A stretch of 64,000 nucleotides of DNA, taken from assembly GCA_028279375.1 (NCBI GenBank), contig JANQNW010000003.1, positions 53,256 through 117,255 of the forward strand. The letters run 5' to 3'. The position numbers were made by a program, and so were the translations under genes. Shown here in pieces: positions 49,503 through 59,397 of the stretch. Numbering within the stretch: the stretch's first letter is position 1; each line of letters starts with the position of its first letter. The DNA is from Phycisphaerales bacterium. Its GTDB lineage: Bacteria; Planctomycetota; Phycisphaerae; Phycisphaerales; UBA1924. The notes below the pieces were generated by a model. The model had not been told where the DNA came from. It made no database searches and was given only the letters and a program-made list of their open reading frames with translations.

Positions 49503-51569
49503 ATGAAGGCTGATCCTGTCTCTTACAAGCGGGCGACGAGCGTGTCCCTCATCGGACTCGTGATTCAGCTCGGCATCACGCTGGCCTTGCTGCTTTACGG
49601 CGTCTTCGGGCGCGACGCGACGGCCATCAGTGGATTCTTCTACGCACTCGTCGGCATCCCGGTTTGGGTCGGTTTGGCGCTGGTCTTCCAGCAGCACCGG
49701 CTCGAGCGCCTTGAAGCGGAGGAGGCCGACCTCTACGCGACGTCGAGCGCGGCTCAGGCATCGGTCTTCGGGGAGATCGAGAGTGAACTCCGCGTCGCCG
49801 CGAAGCGACTGGCGTGGATGCACAAGATGCTGCTCCCGGTCATCAGTGTGATCGTGGGCGGCGCCCTGATCGGTCTGGGCTACTGGCGATTCACAATCGC
49901 CAGGCCGGGCCTGGAGCTGGGCTCCTACAGCGCGCTGTCTGAAATGGTTGGTTGGGCGGTGTCTCTCGGCATCGGCATCGCGATCGTCGGTTTCATCTTC
50001 GGCCGGTTCGTCGCGGGCATGGCGCAGGAGAGCGCCTGGGCGAATCTGCGAGCGGGCGCGGCGTCGATGGTCGGGGCCTCGCTGCTCGGGCTGGCCCTTG
50101 CGATCGCGCACGGCGCTGCGTTTGCGGGCAGCGAGCGCGTCCTGGGATATCTCGGTGTTGCGGTGCCCATCGTCATGATGGCGCTGGGCGGCGAGGTCTT
50201 CCTCAATTTCGTTTTGAATATCTACAGACCGCGTCGCACTGGTGAAGTGCCGCGGCCTGCGTTCGATTCGCGCGTGCTCGGCTTCGTCGCGGCGCCGGAT
50301 CGTCTTGTCGAGACGATCAACGAGGCGATCAACTACCAGTTCGGTTTCGATGTCAGTTCGACGTGGTTCTACAGGCTGCTTCGCAACTCGATGGCGATAC
50401 TGACGATCTTCGCGGTGCTGATCGTGTGGCTGATGACGACGGCCGCGGTGGTTGAGCCGAATGAGCAGGGCCTGAAGTTCCGATTCGGCAAGCTCGAGCG
50501 CGTGCTCGACAGCGGGCTGGCGCTGAAGATGCCGTGGCCTTTCGAGACCGTCGAGACGTTCCCGGCAAGACGCCTCGAGAAGATCACAATTGGTTCGCAT
50601 CCGCCGAAGGAAGGCGGCGCCATCCTGTGGACTCAGCCGCACGGCGTCGAAGAGATGTTCTTCCTGGTGCAGTCGGTGAACTACGAGCAGGGCGCGCGTG
50701 AGTCAGGCAGCGGCTTGTCGATGCTCGCGATCGAGGCGCCGCTCATGTATCGCGTCAACGATCTCGTGGCGTATCGCATGCTCGCGGCGGATGGTCCGGC
50801 TGATGATCCAGACGCGATTCGGCGACGTCTGCTTGAGTCGGTCGCGACGGAATACATGATCGAGTTCGCGGCGTCGCATTCGGTGAATCAAATTCTCGGT
50901 TCGGGCAGGGCGGCGATGCCGCAGGAACTGCGGGTTGAGCTTGAGCGTCGGTTTGCGGCGCTGGGTCCTGTGAATCCTGAGACCGGCGAGCCGTACGGCG
51001 CGGGCATCGAGCTTGTGAGCGTCGGCATCGCGGGGGCGCATCCTCCGTATGACGAGGAGGTGGCGCGGTCGTTTACGGAAGTGATCGCGGCGATGGAGCG
51101 AAGCCGCGCGATGATGATCTACAGCGAGGCGGGATCGATGGAGTCGTTGATCCGGACAGTGGGCGATGCGACGCTTGCGCAAGAGATCATCGACGGGCTG
51201 GATGAGATCGAGCGGATGCGAGATCGCGACGCCGGTGAGTCGGCGATCCTCGAGCAGGAGCTTCGCATCCAGGAGCTCATCGAGAGCGCGGGCGGCGAGG
51301 CGGCGGTCATGATCGCCAGTGCGCGAGCCGATCGCTGGCAGCTTCGCATGCGCCAGCAGGAAGTGGTCACACGACAGGCCGGGCGTTCGGCGCTGCATAG
51401 CGCGGCGCCGGGTGTGTTCATGGCGGTGCTGTACTTCAACACCTGGATCGGCGCGGTTGAGGACGCTCGCATTTTCCTGACGCCTGTCGAGCCGGGCGTG
51501 AACATGAACTTCGAAGAGCTTCAAACGAATATTCAGGGCTTCGAGTCGAAGTCCGCGACGCAGGAGTAG
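49503..51569 (+). CDS. SPFH/HflK-like protein with N-terminal multi-helix membrane domain
   Basis: 688 residues. The first 240 residues carry about six predicted membrane helices (VSLIGLVIQLGITLALLLYG, SVIVGGALIGLGYWRF, AVSLGIGIAIVGFIFGRFVA and others), not found in normal HflK. A seventh helix (ILTIFAVLIVWLMTTAAVVE) precedes the SPFH domain, VEPNEQGLKFRFGKLERVLD, GLALKMPWPFETVETFPARR, LERRFAALGPVNPETG. SPFH proteins make large rings at membranes; HflK/HflC hold FtsH. No Shine-Dalgarno is evident. It is followed by two more SPFH genes within 10 nt each. Confidence 0.85.
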   Translation: MKADPVSYKRATSVSLIGLVIQLGITLALLLYGVFGRDATAISGFFYALVGIPVWVGLALVFQQHRLERLEAEEADLYATSSAAQASVFGEIESELRVAAKRLAWMHKMLLPVISVIVGGALIGLGYWRFTIARPGLELGSYSALSEMVGWAVSLGIGIAIVGFIFGRFVAGMAQESAWANLRAGAASMVGASLLGLALAIAHGAAFAGSERVLGYLGVAVPIVMMALGGEVFLNFVLNIYRPRRTGEVPRPAFDSRVLGFVAAPDRLVETINEAINYQFGFDVSSTWFYRLLRNSMAILTIFAVLIVWLMTTAAVVEPNEQGLKFRFGKLERVLDSGLALKMPWPFETVETFPARRLEKITIGSHPPKEGGAILWTQPHGVEEMFFLVQSVNYEQGARESGSGLSMLAIEAPLMYRVNDLVAYRMLAADGPADDPDAIRRRLLESVATEYMIEFAASHSVNQILGSGRAAMPQELRVELERRFAALGPVNPETGEPYGAGIELVSVGIAGAHPPYDEEVARSFTEVIAAMERSRAMMIYSEAGSMESLIRTVGDATLAQEIIDGLDEIERMRDRDAGESAILEQELRIQELIESAGGEAAVMIASARADRWQLRMRQQEVVTRQAGRSALHSAAPGVFMAVLYFNTWIGAVEDARIFLTPVEPGVNMNFEELQTNIQGFESKSATQE

Positions 51570-51574
51570 TCACT

Positions 51575-52561
51575 GTGAAGAGGTTCCTGATGGTCGGCCT
51601 CGGGGCCGTCATATTCATCGGCTTTCTGTTCTTCGCTTGCACGGAGACGGTGCGCTTCACGGAGTCGGCCGTCGTGGCGACGTTCGGCCAGGCTGATGAG
51701 GACAGTGTGCGCTCCGAGCCGGGCCTGATGTGGCGCTGGCCGAAGCCGATCCAGAGCGTGGCCGTGTACGACACGCGCGCCCGCATGCTGGAGACGCAGA
51801 GCGAGACGCAGCAGACATCGGACAATCGTCAGCTCGTTGTGCGGAGCTTCCTGACGTGGCGCGTGAGCGATCCGCTGAAGTTCTTCCAGAGCTTCGGCAG
51901 CGAGGGCGCGGCGGAGGAAACGCACTACCGGGCGGCGGAGCAGGCGATCAACGCGCAGCTTCGCAGCGCGATGTCCGAACTGAGCCGGTACCGGATGGAT
52001 GAGCTCTTCAGCCCGCAGCGCGGGGCGTCGCGTCTTGGCGATCTGGAACAGGGCATCAAGGCTCGGATCATCGCCGACGGACAGGTTGACCAGTGGGGCA
52101 TCCAGGTTGGTCTCGTCGGCATCAATCGCGTGGTGCTTCCCGAGGAGACGACGCGCGATGTGCTGGGTCGGATGAAGGCGGCGCAGCAGGCGCTGGCGAC
52201 GGAGACGATCACGAAGGGCGAGTCTGAGGCGCTGAAGGTCAAGGACATTTCGGACTCCGAGGCAGAGCGCATTCTGAGTTTCGCTCGGGCACGCGCCGCT
52301 GAGATCAAGAATCGCGGCGATATGGAGGCCGCGGTCATTGCGCAGCGACTCGAGTCGGACCCTGAACTGGCGATCTTCATCGAGAATCTTCGCATGTTGA
52401 GGAATCTCATCGCCGGTAAGACGACGCTGATTATTCCGACCTCGACGCCTGGCATGGGCGTCTTCGATCCGGACCGCATGCAGGAGCTGCAGCAGCAGGG
52501 TCTGCAGGGGACCGGCGGCATGCCGAGCGCGAACGTCCCGACTGAGGAGGACGGCGAGTGA
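51575..52561 (+). CDS. SPFH/HflC-like protein
   Basis: GTG start with AGGAG 8 nt upstream; 328 residues. One N-terminal helix (FLMVGLGAVIFIGFLFFACT), then the SPFH domain: ETVRFTESAVVATFGQADED, SVRSEPGLMWRWPKPIQSVA, QLVVRSFLTWRVSDPLKFFQ and the C-terminal coiled coil DSEAERILSFARARAAEIKN. SALESDPELAIFIENLRMLRN-like and TTLIIPTS match HflC. It presumably assembles with the two other SPFH proteins. Its stop overlaps the next GTG start as GTGA. Confidence 0.88.
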   Translation: MKRFLMVGLGAVIFIGFLFFACTETVRFTESAVVATFGQADEDSVRSEPGLMWRWPKPIQSVAVYDTRARMLETQSETQQTSDNRQLVVRSFLTWRVSDPLKFFQSFGSEGAAEETHYRAAEQAINAQLRSAMSELSRYRMDELFSPQRGASRLGDLEQGIKARIIADGQVDQWGIQVGLVGINRVVLPEETTRDVLGRMKAAQQALATETITKGESEALKVKDISDSEAERILSFARARAAEIKNRGDMEAAVIAQRLESDPELAIFIENLRMLRNLIAGKTTLIIPTSTPGMGVFDPDRMQELQQQGLQGTGGMPSANVPTEEDGE

Positions 52562-53937
52562 CAAGCCTGCCGAATCCAGAGCAGCGGACTCCTGGCTCAT
52601 TCCGGCGCGATGATGAGCTTGCGTCGATGGACGCGGCGCAGAAGTCGCTGACGGATGCGTTGCGCATCACCTATCGGCTGCTCATCCTCGTGATGTGCCT
52701 GTTGGGCGTGCTCTTTCTCTTCAGTGGTCTGCAGACGGTGTCGGAATCCGAGAAGGGCGTGAAGCTGCGCTTCGGCGCCGTGATGGAGGACAACGTGCCT
52801 CCGGGATGGACGCTTGTTGCGCCGTGGCCGGCGGGTGAGTTGATCAAGGTGCAGACGGGTCAGGCGGACCTGCAGATCACGGACTCGTTCGGACCTCCCA
52901 AGGAAGCCGGGCGCGCCATGTCCACGCTGATTGCGACGGTCGCCGATCTGAATCCGATGGATCCGAAGTCACGGAGCCTTGTCACGGGCGACGTCGGCAT
53001 CGCGCACACATGGTGGACGGTTCTGTGGAATCGGAGCCAGCCAGCGTCGAATGTGCGGAACATCGTCTCCGAGGACGAGACGAACATCGTGCGCGCGGCT
53101 GTCGAGAACGCGATCGTGAAGGCCGCGGCGGAGACAACGCTGGATTCGCTGCTGAAGCTTCGCGACACGACGACGATGGGTGAAGGTGGATCATCGATCG
53201 AGCAGCGCGTGCGCGAGGGCGCCCAGCGGGCTCTGGATGAGATCGGCGCCGGCGTCACGATCAGTTCGGTCTTGCTCGCGGAGCGCCTGCCTCCGGGCAA
53301 TGCGCGGGGGGACTACCAGCGGGTGCTCACCGCCGAGGCGAACGCCGCCAAGGAGCTCGAAGAGGGTGAGGCGGAAGCGCAACGTCGGCTTCTCCAGGCC
53401 GCGGGTGAAGTGCACTCGGTTCTGACGCCGCTGATCGACGAATACGAACGGGCGATCGCAGTGGGCGACGCGGGCACCGAGGCGGAGACGTTGGCGCGTA
53501 TCAACGCCGTGATCGATGGCGAGCCGGTCGAGGTCGACGGTCGGATGATGACCATCGCTGGCCTTGCGGCGGGGCAGATGATCTCGGCGCGCGAGTATCG
53601 CACGAACCAGGTGAACGAATGGCGGGCTCGCGCCGCGACCTTCGAGACGAAGCTCGATCTGTATCGCAAGCGTCCCTCGTGGTTCATCGCGAATGAGTGG
53701 GGTCAGGCGTTCCGGGAGTTCCTGTACCTGACTGAGGCGGAGGTGTTCCGCGTGCCGCCGAAGGACATTCGGGTGTGGCTGAACTCGAATCCGGCGATCG
53801 CCGAAGCGCGCGAGATCGAACGGAATACGTTGGAGACGGGCATATCCATCCTCAGGCGCGAGGGTGAGTTCCAGCAGGACGCTCGCGATCGCCGGCGCGA
53901 TCGAGAATTCCGCCGGGCGAACGAAGATCTCGACTGA
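52558..53937 (+). CDS. SPFH/HflK-like protein (third SPFH gene)
   Basis: 459 residues with a GTG start overlapping the previous stop. After a single helix (LLILVMCLLGVLFLFSGLQT) comes SESEKGVKLRFGAVMEDNVP, then PPGWTLVAPWPAGELIKVQT and LTGDVGIAHTWWTVLWN-like and a coiled coil (ANAAKELEEGEAEAQRRLLQ). It is HflK-like by arrangement. Three SPFH genes in a row, with different N-termini, suggest a mixed-subunit ring. Confidence 0.86.
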   Translation: MTSLPNPEQRTPGSFRRDDELASMDAAQKSLTDALRITYRLLILVMCLLGVLFLFSGLQTVSESEKGVKLRFGAVMEDNVPPGWTLVAPWPAGELIKVQTGQADLQITDSFGPPKEAGRAMSTLIATVADLNPMDPKSRSLVTGDVGIAHTWWTVLWNRSQPASNVRNIVSEDETNIVRAAVENAIVKAAAETTLDSLLKLRDTTTMGEGGSSIEQRVREGAQRALDEIGAGVTISSVLLAERLPPGNARGDYQRVLTAEANAAKELEEGEAEAQRRLLQAAGEVHSVLTPLIDEYERAIAVGDAGTEAETLARINAVIDGEPVEVDGRMMTIAGLAAGQMISAREYRTNQVNEWRARAATFETKLDLYRKRPSWFIANEWGQAFREFLYLTEAEVFRVPPKDIRVWLNSNPAIAEAREIERNTLETGISILRREGEFQQDARDRRRDREFRRANEDLD

Positions 53938-53982
53938 GTCGCGCCCCGCGCGGCGCTTTTGTCACAGGAGCAGTCAGCACGC

Positions 53983-55263
53983 ATGGTTCAGGCAGCAGCA
54001 GGTGAGCCTCTGGTTCAGGCGCAGACCGGAAAGCGTCCGGTTGTCGTCACGCAGGGTCTGACGAAGATCTTCCGTGACTTCTGGATGCGCCCAAAGGCGC
54101 GCGCGGTGGATTCGCTCGATATGGAGATCCACGAGCACGAGATCTTCGGATTGCTGGGGCCGAATGGCTCAGGCAAGTCAACGACGATCAAGATTCTGCT
54201 CGGTCTGCTGCACAAGACGCGCGGGCGCGTGGCCGTCTTCGGTCGGCCGCCATCAGACGTTGCGATCAAGAAGCGCATCGGCGTGCTGCCGGAGGAGTCG
54301 TATCTCTATCCGTTCCTGAACGCGCGCGAGACACTCGACTACTACGGCAAGCTCTTTCAACTCGATTATCGCGTGCGCAAGCGCCGTATTGAGGAGCTCC
54401 TGGACATGGTCGGCCTTGCGCAGGTGCAGCATCGGCAGGTCAAGGAGTACTCAAAGGGCATGCAGCGCCGCATCGGGCTCGCGCAGGCGCTGATCAACGA
54501 TCCGGAGTTCCTCGTGCTCGATGAGCCGACAACCGGTCTCGACCCGCTCGGCACGCGGCAGGTCAAGGATCTGATCGTCAGCCTGGGGCGCCGCGGCAAG
54601 ACGGTCCTGCTCTCGAGCCACCAGCTCTCGGATGTTGAGGATTGTGTCGATCGGCTCGCGATTCTCTATGGCGGTAAGAAGCGCGCCGAGGGAACGTGCG
54701 ACGAGTTGCTCACGGCGCGTGAAAAGATGACGCTCGAAGTCGATGCGATCGACGATGAGACGGTCAGTCAGATCGATGACCTCCTGATGACGCGCACAGG
54801 CCACGCGATTCGGCGGGTCACGAAGCCGCGGCAGAAGCTCGAGGAGCTTTTCGTGAGCATCGTCGATCAGGCGCGCGATGAGCAGGCGGAGACGAGCGGC
54901 GCCGCCTCGGGCGGCCAGACCGCGGCGTTCCTGCTTGCGGAGGAAGAGGAGCAGTCCTCCGGCAGCGCGCTGATCGAGGAACTCGTCAGCGAGCAGGAGG
55001 CGCCGGCGGTGAAGCCGATGCCTGTCGCGGGCGAGCCTGAGCCTGTCGCTGTCGATGATGCGGGCCCGGACTCGAATCTGATCGAGGGTCTGGTCAAGCC
55101 GCGAAAAGAGGAGGCGTCCGCTCCTGCTCCGAAGCCGGATCCGGCGAAGGAATCGGGGAAGGCCCAGGACTTTGCGCAGCGCACGCAGGACGCGGATCTG
55201 GGCATGATCAGCTCGCTGCTCGACACGCCGGATGAAGACGAAGCGAAGGACGACTCTTCGTGA
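53983..55263 (+). CDS. ABC transporter ATP-binding protein with long C-terminal tail
   Basis: ATG 53983 gives 426 residues. Walker A FGLLGPNGSGKSTT, signature YSKGMQRRIGLAQAL, Walker B EFLVLDEPTTGLDPLG and H-loop LLSSHQLSDVED are intact. After about residue 300 a low-complexity acidic tail (AEEEEQSSGSALIEELVSEQ onward) of some 110 residues is added; typical CcmA-type ATPases are about 300 residues. It drives the permease encoded next, whose GTG overlaps this stop as GTGA. The substrate is unknown. Confidence 0.95.
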   Translation: MVQAAAGEPLVQAQTGKRPVVVTQGLTKIFRDFWMRPKARAVDSLDMEIHEHEIFGLLGPNGSGKSTTIKILLGLLHKTRGRVAVFGRPPSDVAIKKRIGVLPEESYLYPFLNARETLDYYGKLFQLDYRVRKRRIEELLDMVGLAQVQHRQVKEYSKGMQRRIGLAQALINDPEFLVLDEPTTGLDPLGTRQVKDLIVSLGRRGKTVLLSSHQLSDVEDCVDRLAILYGGKKRAEGTCDELLTAREKMTLEVDAIDDETVSQIDDLLMTRTGHAIRRVTKPRQKLEELFVSIVDQARDEQAETSGAASGGQTAAFLLAEEEEQSSGSALIEELVSEQEAPAVKPMPVAGEPEPVAVDDAGPDSNLIEGLVKPRKEEASAPAPKPDPAKESGKAQDFAQRTQDADLGMISSLLDTPDEDEAKDDSS

Positions 55264-57350
55264 GCGCCGCTGACTTCGTCAGCTCACTGAACCGGCGCCA
55301 ACAGCGTTTGGGATTCAAGGTCGGCGCGACCATTCTCATTGTCGTGCTGGCGGTCATCGCGTACTCGTCATGGCTCGTCTACATGAACGCGCCGGCGACG
55401 ATCGAAGCTGCGCAGGAATCGAGTCAGGTTCAGAGCGCGGAGAGCGCTGAGAGCGACGTGCTCGAGAAGCGTGTCGATGTCGGCGATGTCGGCAGGATGC
55501 TGTCGTCGCGGGATGCGTACGTGGCTGTCGGCGTCGGGATTCTGCTTGCGACAGCGATGTCGCTGCTTGTGATCTGGCTGGGGATCAGTCTGACCTATCT
55601 CGGACTTGCGCTGCTGACGACGGCGGTGACGTGGCCGCTCTTTCAGTTCGAAGCGACGCACGGATTTGGGCGCCTGACGCTGGGAACGGCGGCGCTCGCT
55701 GCGAGTTTCGCCGCGCTGATGCAGGGCGCACGGCTGCTTCTCAGTGGCCACACGCCGATTCTCGCCGTGGCGCGAAATGTGCTGAACGAGGCGGTGCGCA
55801 TGAAGATCAGCCTGATCTTCATCGTTCTGCTGATCGTGCTGCTGGCGGGCCTGCCGGGCGTGCTCAACGAGGCGCAGCCGCTGCGTTTTCGTGTGCAGTC
55901 CTTCATGCAGTACAGCGTGAGCGGGGCCTTCTGGACGCTGGCGCTGATGACGGTCTTCTTCAGCGCGGCGACGATCGCCTTTGATCAGCGCGACCGCGTG
56001 ATCTGGCAGACGATGTGCAAGCCGGTCAATCCGGTGGAGTATCTCTTCGGCAAATGGCTTGGCGTTTCGACGCTGAACGCGGTGCTGCTGATTGTCTGCG
56101 CATCGGGCGTGTTCCTGTTCATCGAGTATCTCGCCGGCCAGCGGGCGCAAGGTGAGGTGCAGCCGTATGTTCCTTCGCCGGATGCGCTCGTGGTCGAAGT
56201 CGAGGAGGGCGTGTACGCCAGCGCTGATCGAGCGCTGCTGCGATCGCAGGTGCTGGTCGCCCGGCGCGGCGTGGAGGCGCAGACGCCGACACCGGACGAG
56301 GCGCTCATTGAGAGCGTGGTGGAGGATCGCACGCGCGACCTGCTGAGCCAGGACACGACGCTTGTCGGCGATCCGCGGGCGGAACGGTTGATACGCGCGC
56401 AGGCGCGCAAGGAGACGATCGAGCAGATCGAACGTCAGATGCGATCGGTCTCACCGGGCGCGTTCGCGACGTTCACCTTCACCGGGCTGGACGAGCCGCG
56501 ACGGAAATTCCGGGGGGTCGTCGATCGGCGCTTCGATGCGCTGCTGCGAGAAGCTCAGAGTGATGGCCAGCGCGTCACCGACGACCTTCGCGCGCAGATC
56601 CAGGAGCGCGCGGAGCGACAGGCGGCGCTGGAGGTGAATCCCCTGACATTCCGCTATCTCGTGAACGCCGGCGCCGACGATCCGACGGCGCTGTATCGCA
56701 TGTTCATCCGGTTCAGCTCGACCGAGGGTGAGAGCATGATGCTCCGCCAGGCAGCGCTGAATACGTCACAGACGGTGGAGGTCTCTCCGGCGCTGATCGG
56801 GCCGGATGGCGAGTTGGAGGTGACCATCGGCAATGGTGACCCGACGACCGGGCGCGTGAATCCGATGACGATGCGATTCCCGCCGGACGGGCTCGAGATG
56901 TTGTACGTGGTGGGCGGTTATGAGGTGAACTTCCTGCGCGTCGCGCTCGTCATGTGGGTGAAACTGATTTTCCTCGCGGCGATGACGATGGCGGCGGCGA
57001 CGTTCGTGAGTTTCCCCGTCGCGTGCATGTTCGGGCTGTTGGTGCTGATCTGCGGCGAGACGGCGGGATTCCTGATGCTGGCCCTGGATGAGTATCAGTT
57101 CATCAATGGCGTGACGCAGGAGTTCGATCCCATGGGAACTGCGTTCCGAATTATGGGATTTCCGATCGCGTGGGCATTTCAGACGTACAACGAGCTGAGG
57201 CCGGCTGAGCGGCTGGTGGATGGACGCCTGATCAGTTGGGCGAGCCTCGCCTGGGGCGCCTTCGTGATGTGCGTCTGGGTCGGAGCGTCCCTGCTTACGG
57301 GGTGGGCCATCTTCCGCCGGCGCGAGCTTGCGCTGTATTCGGGGCACTGA
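55260..57350 (+). CDS. Large ABC transporter permease
   Basis: GTG start overlapping the ATPase stop; 696 residues. A first helix (GATILIVVLAVIAYSSWLVY), then VGVGILLATAMSLLVIWLGI, MKISLIFIVLLIVLLAGLPG, WTLALMTVFFSAATIAFDQR, KWLGVSTLNAVLLIVCASGV, a large soluble region at about 310-560, and helices near the end (LVMWVKLIFLAAMTMAAATF, VACMFGLLVLICGETAGFLM and GAFVMCVWVGASLLTGWAIF). ABC-2 type. The soluble region contains charged helices (AQARKETIEQIERQMRSVSP). It pairs with the ATPase before it. Confidence 0.88.
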   Translation: MSAADFVSSLNRRQQRLGFKVGATILIVVLAVIAYSSWLVYMNAPATIEAAQESSQVQSAESAESDVLEKRVDVGDVGRMLSSRDAYVAVGVGILLATAMSLLVIWLGISLTYLGLALLTTAVTWPLFQFEATHGFGRLTLGTAALAASFAALMQGARLLLSGHTPILAVARNVLNEAVRMKISLIFIVLLIVLLAGLPGVLNEAQPLRFRVQSFMQYSVSGAFWTLALMTVFFSAATIAFDQRDRVIWQTMCKPVNPVEYLFGKWLGVSTLNAVLLIVCASGVFLFIEYLAGQRAQGEVQPYVPSPDALVVEVEEGVYASADRALLRSQVLVARRGVEAQTPTPDEALIESVVEDRTRDLLSQDTTLVGDPRAERLIRAQARKETIEQIERQMRSVSPGAFATFTFTGLDEPRRKFRGVVDRRFDALLREAQSDGQRVTDDLRAQIQERAERQAALEVNPLTFRYLVNAGADDPTALYRMFIRFSSTEGESMMLRQAALNTSQTVEVSPALIGPDGELEVTIGNGDPTTGRVNPMTMRFPPDGLEMLYVVGGYEVNFLRVALVMWVKLIFLAAMTMAAATFVSFPVACMFGLLVLICGETAGFLMLALDEYQFINGVTQEFDPMGTAFRIMGFPIAWAFQTYNELRPAERLVDGRLISWASLAWGAFVMCVWVGASLLTGWAIFRRRELALYSGH

Positions 57351-57366
57351 GTCAGAGGCACAGAGC

Positions 57367-59379
57367 ATGCAACGGGATCGGACAGTGCAGCTGGTGGCGG
57401 GCGTGTTCCTGGCCGTGGGGCTGGTGTCGTCGATGGTGCTGAGCACCGTCGTGACGGCCGCCTCGGGCAAGGCGCAGCTCGGCTATCACGATCGAGTCAA
57501 CGAGAGCGATCCGCCGGAAGTCGCGATCGGCATCGCGATGGGCGCCTTCCGCGGGCTCTTCGTGAACATCCTCTGGATGCGCGCGCAGAATCTGAAGATG
57601 GAGGGGAAGTTCCACGAATCGATCGAGTTGAGCAAGACGATCACGAGACTGCAGCCGCGCTTCCCGCGCGTCTGGGGTTTCCACGCCTGGAATCTGGCGT
57701 ACAACATCTCCGTCGCGACGAACACCGCCGACGAGCGGTGGCTGTGGGTGAAGGCCGGGCTCGACCTGCTGCGCGACGAGGGTATTCCGAAGAATCCGAA
57801 CGACATGCTCCTGCACAAAGAGATGGCGTGGATCTTCGTGCACAAGATCCAGGGCTCGACGGATGACGCCCATCTCTTCTACAAGCGCCGCCTGGCGCGG
57901 GAGTGGCAGCAGGTGCTCGGACCGCCGCCGCCGCGCGTGCGGGCTGAGGCGCTGGAGGAGATCAATACGCGTCGAATCGAGTTGGACCTGGAGCCATTCG
58001 AAGATCATTACAAGGCGACACAGGCCGCTTTCGCGGCGCAGTTCGAGCGCATCGTTGTGGCGCCGGACACGCTTGAAGAGCTGATCGAGCTGCATCCGCG
58101 AGCCGCGGAGCTGGTGGAGCGCCTGCCGAGCGAATGCGGTCTGGAGCTCGGTCGCGACACGCTTCGCGCCTTCGAAGTGCAGCGTGCGCTGGCGTTTGCG
58201 TACTCACCGGAGGGCGTGACGCTGCACCTTCGCGAGAGCGAGCAGAATGACGCCTTCGTGCGATTGCTCAACGAGATGAACGACGATCCGGAGCTCGCCG
58301 ACGCGTGGGGCGACCTCGTGGCGCATATGCGCCGGCGCGTGCTCATCGACGAGTACAACATGGAGCCGGCGCGCATGCACCGGTACATGCGTATGTACGG
58401 TCCGATGGACTGGCGCCATCCGGCGGCGCAGGGGCTCTACTGGGCGACGCGCGGCGTCGAAGAGGGTCTGCAGCGGCGGAACACGGAAGATTTCGATCTC
58501 ACGAATACGGATCGCGTGATCACGCACTGCATGCAGGAGCTCTTCCGCTGGGGGCAGATCGAGTTCGACATTCTCAATGACACCTATGTGCAGATGGTCG
58601 ACCTCGCGTGGGCGCCGGTGTACGGGCGGATCCTCACGGAGGAGCTCGACGCACGCGCGACAGAGTTCGAAGACACCTCGCGCGTCTTCCGCCTCTTCAG
58701 CCTGGGCTATCAGAACTTCCTCCACGATGTTGTCCGCGTCTACTACCGCATGGGCGACTATCAGCAGGCGGATGACTATTACAACCAACTTCGGACGTAT
58801 CCGTACCTGAATCTCAATGCGCCGGACTTCGATTTCGAGAAGATGTCGAAGCCGCTGAAGGAGTTCGTCGAGCTCGATGTGCAGGAGCGCATCCACTCGC
58901 CGGAGTTCGCGCAGATGGAGCTTTCGAGTTCGCTGCAGAACGCCTTCCGCAACGGCCTGCTCATGGGCGATCTGACGGTCTTTCAGTCGTCGATGCAGTA
59001 TGCGGCGCAGGTGCACGACTATTTCCTGACGGAGCAACGCGCTCGCACGCGCGCAGATACGAAGACGGCGCGCATGCAGCCGTTCTCGCCGTTCTTCTAT
59101 CGAGCGGCTGCGGATGTGCTAATCGGGCTTTTCGCGAGCGGGGAGGTTGGACTGAGTCAGCAGGCGCTGATGTATCGCCGTCTCCAGGCAAGCAATCTTG
59201 CGGACCTCAGCCGCGCGACGTGGGACTGGCTCTCGACGACGCGCCGGGATCAGATCCCGAACTTCGACCTGTACTTCCCCGAGCCGCCCGGCATGGAGGA
59301 GTTCCGCCTGCGCGAGGCGCAGATTCAGGGGACTGACATGAAAGTCCGTGACGAGGATCTTCAGATGGAGGTTCGTTGA
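57367..59379 (+). CDS. Membrane-anchored TPR-like protein of unknown function
   Basis: 670 residues. A start 39 nt upstream would overlap the permease, and ATG 57367 has AGAGG 10 nt before it. One N-terminal helix (VQLVAGVFLAVGLVSSMVLS) anchors it. The rest is helical, with TPR-like segments KFHESIELSKTITRLQPRFP and YYRMGDYQQADDYYNQLRTY. FVNILWMRAQNLKMEGKFHE is a conserved-looking tryptophan segment. No catalytic residues are visible. It is the last of the operon and probably works with the ABC exporter or the SPFH rings. It ends 18 nt before a convergent gene. Confidence 0.7.
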   Translation: MQRDRTVQLVAGVFLAVGLVSSMVLSTVVTAASGKAQLGYHDRVNESDPPEVAIGIAMGAFRGLFVNILWMRAQNLKMEGKFHESIELSKTITRLQPRFPRVWGFHAWNLAYNISVATNTADERWLWVKAGLDLLRDEGIPKNPNDMLLHKEMAWIFVHKIQGSTDDAHLFYKRRLAREWQQVLGPPPPRVRAEALEEINTRRIELDLEPFEDHYKATQAAFAAQFERIVVAPDTLEELIELHPRAAELVERLPSECGLELGRDTLRAFEVQRALAFAYSPEGVTLHLRESEQNDAFVRLLNEMNDDPELADAWGDLVAHMRRRVLIDEYNMEPARMHRYMRMYGPMDWRHPAAQGLYWATRGVEEGLQRRNTEDFDLTNTDRVITHCMQELFRWGQIEFDILNDTYVQMVDLAWAPVYGRILTEELDARATEFEDTSRVFRLFSLGYQNFLHDVVRVYYRMGDYQQADDYYNQLRTYPYLNLNAPDFDFEKMSKPLKEFVELDVQERIHSPEFAQMELSSSLQNAFRNGLLMGDLTVFQSSMQYAAQVHDYFLTEQRARTRADTKTARMQPFSPFFYRAAADVLIGLFASGEVGLSQQALMYRRLQASNLADLSRATWDWLSTTRRDQIPNFDLYFPEPPGMEEFRLREAQIQGTDMKVRDEDLQMEVR

Positions 59380-59397
59380 GGTCGATGCGCGACGGCG

